Made by a program: the position numbers and the translations under genes. From NCBI GenBank assembly GCA_024277875.1, contig JAJRUI010000026.1, forward strand, positions 1 through 41,443: a stretch of 41,443 bases of DNA, in the 5' to 3' direction. Positions 37,171 through 41,443 of this stretch are shown here, in pieces. Below the pieces are notes generated by a model. It saw nothing but the letters and a program-made list of their open reading frames with translations. It searched no databases and had not been told where the DNA came from. Position 1 is the first letter of the stretch; the number at the start of each line of letters is the position of its first letter. Source of the DNA: Deferrisomatales bacterium (lineage in GTDB: Bacteria > Desulfobacterota > Deferrisomatia > Deferrisomatales > Deferrisomataceae).

Positions 37171-37989
37171 CTACCGCCCACGGCCTTCGACCACCCCCAT
37201 CCCGTACCGGAACAGGCAAAAGTCGAACCGCACCGGGTCCAGGGGGTCGTACGCCCGCAGGGCGCCGGTGATCTCGCACGCGGTCTTCCAGTCCGCGCCC
37301 TTCCGGCGGGTGAACCCGAGCCGGCGTCCCACCCGGGCCACGTGGGTGTCCAGGGGCACCACCAGCCGGGCCGGGTCCACCGCGCCCCACCAGTACCCGG
37401 GATCCAGGGCGTCCCGCCGGACCATCCACCGCAGGAACAGGCACAGCCGCTTGGCCGCGCCGCCGCGCTCGGGCGAAGCCAGCAGGTGCCGCACCGGGTG
37501 GCCGGGCGGCACGGTCCGGCCGGGCAGGGCCGGCCGCGGGTCGCCGGCGAGCAGGGCGGAACAGAACCGAGCCAGCACCGGGCCGATCGGCCCGCCGTCG
37601 TCCCCTTCCCGGAACAGCGCCCGGAGGCTTCCCCACCGCTCCAGGGCCCGGCGCACCAGCACCAGCAGGGCGGCCACGTCCCGGCCCCGGTGGAATCGGT
37701 ACACGAACCCGCGAAGCTCCCGGGCCCAGCGGTCCGGATCCCCGCGGAGCACCTCGCTCCGGGGCCGGGGCCCAAGCACGGCGAACACCGCCTCCAGCGC
37801 TTCCAGGATCTTGTCCACCCGGCCGTAGGCCAGGGCGGCGGCCACGAGCCCGGCCACCTCCCCGTCCCCCGCATCGCCGAACCCCCGGGCCATCACCAGG
37901 GGGTCGGGATGCAGGTTCTCGGGCCGGTGATGGAGCTGGTACAGGCGCTCCAGTTCGGCGCGGGTCGGCCCCCGCCTCACCGCATCCAC
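37171..37989 (-). CDS. TIGR02757 family (DUF2400) protein
   Basis: 272 residues, conserved hypothetical. The N-terminus LERLYQLHHRPENLHPDPLV, then AGLVAAALAYGRVDKILEALE, FVYRFHRGRDVAALLVLV and the C-terminal YWWGAVDPARLVVPLDTHVARVGRRLG are typical. The VPLDTHVARVGRRL segment resembles the aspartate region of HhH-GPD DNA glycosylases (compare FPVDTHVGRVCHRLG in Nth of this window), so a glycosylase-like fold is plausible; activity is unproven. Start GTG 37989 with AAGGGG upstream. Confidence 0.85.
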   Translation of the reverse strand: MDAVRRGPTRAELERLYQLHHRPENLHPDPLVMARGFGDAGDGEVAGLVAAALAYGRVDKILEALEAVFAVLGPRPRSEVLRGDPDRWARELRGFVYRFHRGRDVAALLVLVRRALERWGSLRALFREGDDGGPIGPVLARFCSALLAGDPRPALPGRTVPPGHPVRHLLASPERGGAAKRLCLFLRWMVRRDALDPGYWWGAVDPARLVVPLDTHVARVGRRLGFTRRKGADWKTACEITGALRAYDPLDPVRFDFCLFRYGMGVVEGRGR

Positions 37990-38073
37990 GGCACGCCCCT
38001 TGCTACGCCTTTCCCAGACGCTCCCCGCCCCGGCGAACCGAGCACAAAACCGCCATTTCCGGGGCGCGGGGCG

Positions 38074-38101
38074 TTGACGGTGGGTAAATTCCTGCTACTT
38101 T
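38074..38101 (+). promoter_or_regulatory. Promoter of the TPR protein gene
   Basis: TTGACG (38074-38079), 16-bp spacer ending TGC, TACTTT (38096-38101), 59 bp before the ATG in the gap after the divergent TIGR02757 gene. Confidence 0.5.
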
Positions 38102-38160
38102 TGGGTGGCATCTTTTCTTCGCTTTTTTTGGGGCAGGGGGTTCGTGACAAGGGGGTCGGC

Positions 38161-38751
38161 ATGGGACGGGTGCGCGTCGGGATCGGGATCGTGGTGTGGG
38201 CGCTGGTGGCGGCCGGGGTGGCCGGGGCACAGGTACCGCGGTCGGCCCGGCTGATGAAGGACTCGGGCAACGATTTCCTCTCGGCCAGGCGGTACGCAGA
38301 CGCCATCGACTGCTATCTCCATGCACTCAAGCTGTTCCCCGGGTTCGGGGAGGCCCACTACAACCTCGGGGTCGCGTTCTACAAGGGGTACCGGGCGTAC
38401 GGGCTGGCGCGCCACCACTTCGAGCGGTATCTCGACCTGGAGCCCGGCGCCCCCGACCGCGACGAGGTCCTGCGCCTGATCGACGTCCTCTCCCAGCGGG
38501 AACAGCCCCTTCCGGCACAGCCCGGCGTGGTGGTCGCGGTGGTCGCCGGACGGCTCCTCGTGAGCGGCGGCGGCTGGGCGGCGGTGGGGGACCGGATCGA
38601 GGTGGCCCGTCCCGGAGCCGACCCGTGCGCGTGCCTGTTGGCGGCCTACGTGTACCCCCACGCCGTGCTCACCCAGCGGGTGTACGACGCCGACGTCCTG
38701 GAATTGCTCGAGGCCGGCCTCGTGGTGGTGGGGCACGAAGGGGGGTCCTGA
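38161..38751 (+). CDS. Exported TPR-repeat protein
   Basis: 196 residues. A signal peptide (GIGIVVWALVAAGVAGAQ, cleavage after GAQ or just before) leads into two tetratricopeptide units (about 33-100: NDFLSARRYADAIDCYLHALKLFP, GEAHYNLGVAFYKG), then a small beta domain (about 118-195: VVVAVVAGRLLVSGGGWAAVGDRIEV) that resembles the C-terminal domain of FlgT-like and other envelope proteins. Probably a periplasmic adaptor. AAGGGGG precedes the ATG. Followed by the cytochrome gene in the same direction. Specific role unknown. Confidence 0.8.
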   Translation: MGRVRVGIGIVVWALVAAGVAGAQVPRSARLMKDSGNDFLSARRYADAIDCYLHALKLFPGFGEAHYNLGVAFYKGYRAYGLARHHFERYLDLEPGAPDRDEVLRLIDVLSQREQPLPAQPGVVVAVVAGRLLVSGGGWAAVGDRIEVARPGADPCACLLAAYVYPHAVLTQRVYDADVLELLEAGLVVVGHEGGS

Positions 38752-38754
38752 CGC

Positions 38755-38783
38755 CTGGCGTCCGGTCCCCGATCGGGTACAAT
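38755..38783 (+). promoter_or_regulatory. Possible promoter of the small cytochrome gene
   Basis: CTGGCG, 17-bp spacer, TACAAT (38778-38783), 40 bp before the ATG at 38824. The -10 is close to consensus, the -35 weak. Confidence 0.45.
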
Positions 38784-38823
38784 GGCGGGCACGCCCCGGT
38801 ACCCGTTGTCGAGGACCCGTTCC

Positions 38824-39081
38824 ATGAACAAAAACTGGTTCCACGTGCTGTTCGTCGCCGTGTGCGCGACCGTGCTGGTCGTGCTGCTGCGCGCGCCCGA
38901 CATCCAGACCCCCCGCCTGCCCGCCGACGCCGACCACGCCGACAGCAAGGCGTTCGCCGCGTGCCCGGCGTGCCACGGCGCGGGCAGCGATGCCCCGATG
39001 CCCGACGACCACCTGGCAGGCGGGGAGGGCCTGCGGGCCGACCACGCCAAGTGCTACTTCTGCCACAAACCCGGCAAGTAG
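38824..39081 (+). CDS. Minimal membrane-anchored c-type cytochrome (two CxxCH motifs)
   Basis: 85 residues. A single N-terminal hydrophobic segment (FHVLFVAVCATVLVVLL, 6-22) acts as anchor or uncleaved signal. CPACH (47-51) and CYFCH (77-81) are two covalent haem c sites, 25 residues apart, with His42-region and HLAGG/DHAKC histidines as possible axial ligands. It may hold two haems in under 60 residues outside the membrane, suggesting a small electron shuttle or a subunit of a larger complex; no partner enzyme is adjacent. GAGGA precedes the ATG at 38824. Confidence 0.85.
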   Translation: MNKNWFHVLFVAVCATVLVVLLRAPDIQTPRLPADADHADSKAFAACPACHGAGSDAPMPDDHLAGGEGLRADHAKCYFCHKPGK

Positions 39082-39107
39082 CGTCCCCGTGGCGCCCCCC
39101 ACGGACG
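39082..39107. terminator. Hairpin between the convergent cytochrome and truD genes
   Basis: CGTCC-(CC)-GTGG pairs with CCAC-GGACG across a short loop, directly after the cytochrome stop and 20 bp before the truD stop. There is no U tract, so it is at best a factor-assisted or convergent terminator. Confidence 0.3.
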
Positions 39108-39126
39108 GGGTACCAGGCCACGCCGT

Positions 39127-40170
39127 TCAATCCGCCCCGAGCACCTCCCGCACCACCGACGTGGCGAACGCGCCTGCCGGGCACGCGAACGCGAGCCACG
39201 CCCCGCCGGGCGCGGCCGCGACCGCCGGGTCCGCCACCCGGACGCGCAGGGGCCGGCGGGTCCCCTTCTGGGACCGGAACCGGTCCGGGGCCAGCCCCAG
39301 GTCGGCGAGCACCCGGGTCTCGTCCTCGGCCGATCCGGCCGCCGGGGCGACCATCTTCCGGCCCCAGATCGGGCCGGGGGGGCTCACCTCGAACCCGGCC
39401 ACCCGGGGCCCGTCCACGGCCGGGTCCTCGCACAGGAACAGCCCCCCCGAGTCCTCCCGGCGCAGCACGTCTCCGGGCCGCGCCACGCACAACGCCCCGG
39501 CCTCCACCCGCCGGGCCAGCACCTCGTTGAACACGAACGACTGGAGGGCGGACACCAGCAGGTCCCGCTTCCACCGGCCCGCCCGGACGCGGCCGTCCAG
39601 CACCCCCAGCCCCTGGAGCGCGTTGTCGCCCCGCCCCCCGAACCGCTGGGGACCGTAGTAGTTGGGCGCGCCGCCGCGGGCCAGCCGCTCCAGGATGCGG
39701 GCGGCGCGCTCCGGGTCGGTCCCGGCGGCGAACACCCGGAACCGGTTGCCGGCCAGGTGTCCCAGCCGGAGCTTGTTGCGGTGCCGGGTGGCCCCGAGCA
39801 CCGCGCACCCCTCGGCCTCGAACGCAGCCGCTGCGGCAGCCGTGCCGGCCCCGGCCACCGTGAACCGCTGCACGGCCACGCACGCCCGGTCCTTCATGCC
39901 GGCGTAGCCCACGGCGGCCGGGGGGACCCCGAGGCGGCGAGCCACGGCCACGGCCAGATCCCGGGTCGTGCGGTCGCGCTTCTCCACGGTCACGGCCGCG
40001 TGCTCCCCGTCGCCGGCGAACGGGTACAGGGGCAGCTCCTCCACCCGAAACGCGTCCGCCGAGGGGATCCACGCCCCGCCGGCCGGGGGCTCTTTGGTCC
40101 AGCGCGGGTACGCGAAATCCCGGTACGGCCGCAGCCGCAGATCCGCCCGGTGTGCCGATCCCTGGTCCAT
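39127..40170 (-). CDS. truD: tRNA pseudouridine-13 synthase
   Basis: Modifies U13 of tRNA-Glu. 347 residues. The catalytic Asp lies in VGYAGMKDRACVAVQRF; NYYGPQRFGGRGDN and LVSALQSFVFNEVLARRVE are the other TruD signatures. FRVEELPLYPFAGDGEH is the usual N-terminal strand. Start ATG 40170, with GGGAGGTGGG immediately upstream, chosen over longer extensions that would overlap the response-regulator gene. Divergent from that gene. Confidence 0.94.
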   Translation of the reverse strand: MDQGSAHRADLRLRPYRDFAYPRWTKEPPAGGAWIPSADAFRVEELPLYPFAGDGEHAAVTVEKRDRTTRDLAVAVARRLGVPPAAVGYAGMKDRACVAVQRFTVAGAGTAAAAAAFEAEGCAVLGATRHRNKLRLGHLAGNRFRVFAAGTDPERAARILERLARGGAPNYYGPQRFGGRGDNALQGLGVLDGRVRAGRWKRDLLVSALQSFVFNEVLARRVEAGALCVARPGDVLRREDSGGLFLCEDPAVDGPRVAGFEVSPPGPIWGRKMVAPAAGSAEDETRVLADLGLAPDRFRSQKGTRRPLRVRVADPAVAAAPGGAWLAFACPAGAFATSVVREVLGAD

Positions 40171-40197
40171 CCCACCTCCCGGGCGCCCGCCCGCCGA

Positions 40198-40227
40198 TTG
40201 AAAGCCCGCCGGCCGGTATGCTACCGT
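40198..40227 (+). promoter_or_regulatory. Possible promoter of the response-regulator gene
   Basis: TTGAAA (40198-40203), 18-bp spacer ending TGC, TACCGT (40222-40227), 51 bp before the ATG at 40279. Confidence 0.45.
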
Positions 40228-40278
40228 ACTGCTCTCAGGTCGGCCACACCCGTCTTCCGCCTCTCGCAACGGAATCGC

Positions 40279-40920
40279 ATGCGGATCCGCGTCCTCATCG
40301 CGGAAGACCAGCGCCTCCTCCGGCAGTGCTTCGAGGAGGTCCTGGCCCTCGATGACGAAATCGAAGTGGTGGCCGCCGCGGCCGACGGAACCGAGGCCGT
40401 GGTCCTGGCCGAGAAGCACCAGCCGGACGTCGTCCTGATGGACCTGGCCATGCCGCACCTCGACGGCATCTCGGCGACCCCGATCATCCTCGAACGGGTC
40501 GCCGGCGCCAAGATCCTGATCCTGTCGCTGCACGACGCTCCGGACCGGGTGGACCGGGCCATGCGCTCGGGCGCGGCCGGCTACGTGATCAAGGACGTGG
40601 ACCTGGACGAACTCGTGCGGATCCTCAAGGCAGTCCACCGGAACCGCCCCATCCACTCCCCGTTCCTCGTGGACCAGAAACTCCTGCGCGACCGGGACGC
40701 CCGCCGGTTCGGCCTCACCGGCCGGGAGACCGAGGTGCTCAAACTCCTGATCCGGGGGGAGAACAACGCCGAGATCGCGGGCCGGCTGTGCGTGTCCGAA
40801 CAGACGGTCAAGAAGGAACTGGTCAGCGTATTCGACAAGCTCGGGGTGAAGAACCGCACCCAGGCCGCGGTCAAGGGGGTGCGCCTCGGCCTGGTGGACC
40901 CGGAAGAGGCCAGCCCGTGA
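40279..40920 (+). CDS. NarL/FixJ-family response regulator
   Basis: 213 residues. Receiver (1-120) with Asp10 in IAEDQ, phospho-acceptor Asp55 (VVLMDLAMPHLDG), Ser83 in LILSLHD and Lys105 (YVIKDVD). The LuxR-type helix-turn-helix (about 145-205) reads LTGRETEVLKLLIRGENNAE then VSEQTVKKELVSVFDKLGV. It binds DNA as a dimer when phosphorylated. No kinase is next to it. Its stop overlaps the GTG of the flavodoxin-family gene (GTGA), so the two are coupled. Weak ribosome-binding site. Confidence 0.92.
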   Translation: MRIRVLIAEDQRLLRQCFEEVLALDDEIEVVAAAADGTEAVVLAEKHQPDVVLMDLAMPHLDGISATPIILERVAGAKILILSLHDAPDRVDRAMRSGAAGYVIKDVDLDELVRILKAVHRNRPIHSPFLVDQKLLRDRDARRFGLTGRETEVLKLLIRGENNAEIAGRLCVSEQTVKKELVSVFDKLGVKNRTQAAVKGVRLGLVDPEEASP

Positions 40921-41443
40921 TCCTGGGCGTGCTGGGCAGCGGTCGCCGGGGCAACGGCGCCCGGCTGCTCGCCGAGATCCTGGCCGGCGCCCGGGAGGCC
41001 GGGGCCGGCGACACCCGGACCCGGGAACTGGGCGAGCTGTCGTTCCGGGGGTGCGTGGGGTGCGGCGCGTGCCGGGCCGGCGCGGACGGGTGCGTGCAGC
41101 GCGACGACCTCACCCCGGTTCTCGCGGACACCGCGGCCGCCCGGGCGCTGGTGCTCGTGGCACCCAACTACTACGGGTACGCGAGCGGCCTGTTCAAGTC
41201 GTACCTGGACCGGTGGTACGGGTTCCGGGACGCCGATCGCCGGCTCCGCGTGCCCGCGGGCCGCAACGCCCTGCTGGTGCTCACCCAGGGCAACCCCGAC
41301 GCGGGCGCGTACCCGTGGACCCGGGACAGCCTGCTCAAGACCCTCGCCGGCTACGGCCTTCGGCCCCGCGCCTGGGTGGCCGCCGGCCTCGAAGGCCCGG
41401 ACGCCGCCGCCCACCGGCCCGACCTCATCGCCGAGGCCCGGCA
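40917..41443 (+). CDS. Flavodoxin-family iron-sulfur flavoprotein (partial)
   Basis: 175 residues visible; the 3' end is beyond the window. The start VILGVLGSGRRGNGARLLAEIL is the FMN-binding strand-loop of NADPH-dependent FMN reductases. A cysteine cluster, FRGCVGCGACRAGADGCVQRDD (Cys46-x2-Cys49-x2-Cys52, then Cys59), matches iron-sulfur flavoproteins of the Isf type. APNYYGYASGLFKSYLDRW is the second flavin-contacting segment. Probably an anaerobic electron carrier or reductase. GTG start at 40917 overlaps the regulator stop; AGAGG lies about 8 nt upstream. Confidence 0.85.
   Translation, partial: MILGVLGSGRRGNGARLLAEILAGAREAGAGDTRTRELGELSFRGCVGCGACRAGADGCVQRDDLTPVLADTAAARALVLVAPNYYGYASGLFKSYLDRWYGFRDADRRLRVPAGRNALLVLTQGNPDAGAYPWTRDSLLKTLAGYGLRPRAWVAAGLEGPDAAAHRPDLIAEAR

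Overview
The window is gene-dense, very GC-rich DNA from the chromosome of a Gram-negative bacterium. It holds 37 protein-coding genes; two of them run off the ends. No rRNA, tRNA, CRISPR array or transposase was seen. Several things point to a Deltaproteobacteria-like lineage (Desulfobacterota/Desulfuromonadota in the broad sense, possibly a Deferrisoma-like group). These are lpxC (lipid A), a DUF4390-ntrY-ntrX operon, a fabI/L-glyQ-glyS-ppdK string, a B12-dependent class II ribonucleotide reductase, a TIGR02757 protein and a small c-type cytochrome. The taxonomic assignment is inference from gene content and order.

Layout. 1-3 kb: a secreted OmpA-like protein (cut by the edge), a PilZ protein and an orphan PAS histidine kinase. 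3.0-3.7 kb: phosphatidylserine decarboxylase. 3.7-9.0 kb, minus strand: lpxC, then DUF4390, ntrY and ntrX coupled by ATGA overlaps. 9.2-19.0 kb, plus strand: the classic translation/RNA-metabolism block rimP-nusA-infB-DUF503-rbfA-nrnA-truB, then rpsO-pnp. It is driven by a clear promoter, followed by a terminator-like hairpin in the rimP leader. 19.1-21 kb: an AAA/DUF4143 ATPase preceded by a striking AT-rich twin palindrome, then dut. 21-32 kb, minus strand: nth, mgtE-recO, an enoyl-ACP-reductase-like gene, a 158-bp MITE-like element, glyQ-glyS-ppdK, and a histidine kinase fused to a degenerate receiver. 32.3-37.2 kb, plus strand: a single-gene unit for a coiled-coil protein with a basic tail, then nrdJ split by a 374-residue LAGLIDADG intein behind a promoter carrying two predicted NrdR boxes, then a 73-residue Cys-containing protein and a DUF493 protein. 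37.2-41.4 kb: TIGR02757, a TPR lipoprotein-like/secreted protein, a minimal two-CxxCH cytochrome, truD, and a NarL-type response regulator coupled to a flavodoxin-family Fe-S flavoprotein (cut by the edge).

Most of the window is core housekeeping. The unusual elements are the nrdJ intein placed directly before the radical cysteine, the predicted NrdR operator pair, the AT-rich operator-like palindrome pair before the DUF4143 ATPase, the Glu-substituted receiver, the structured mobile element whose inverted repeat contains the fabI/L stop codon, the rimP leader attenuator, and a G11 tract in the OmpA-like gene. Several promoters share an 18-bp spacer and a TGC-TA extended -10.
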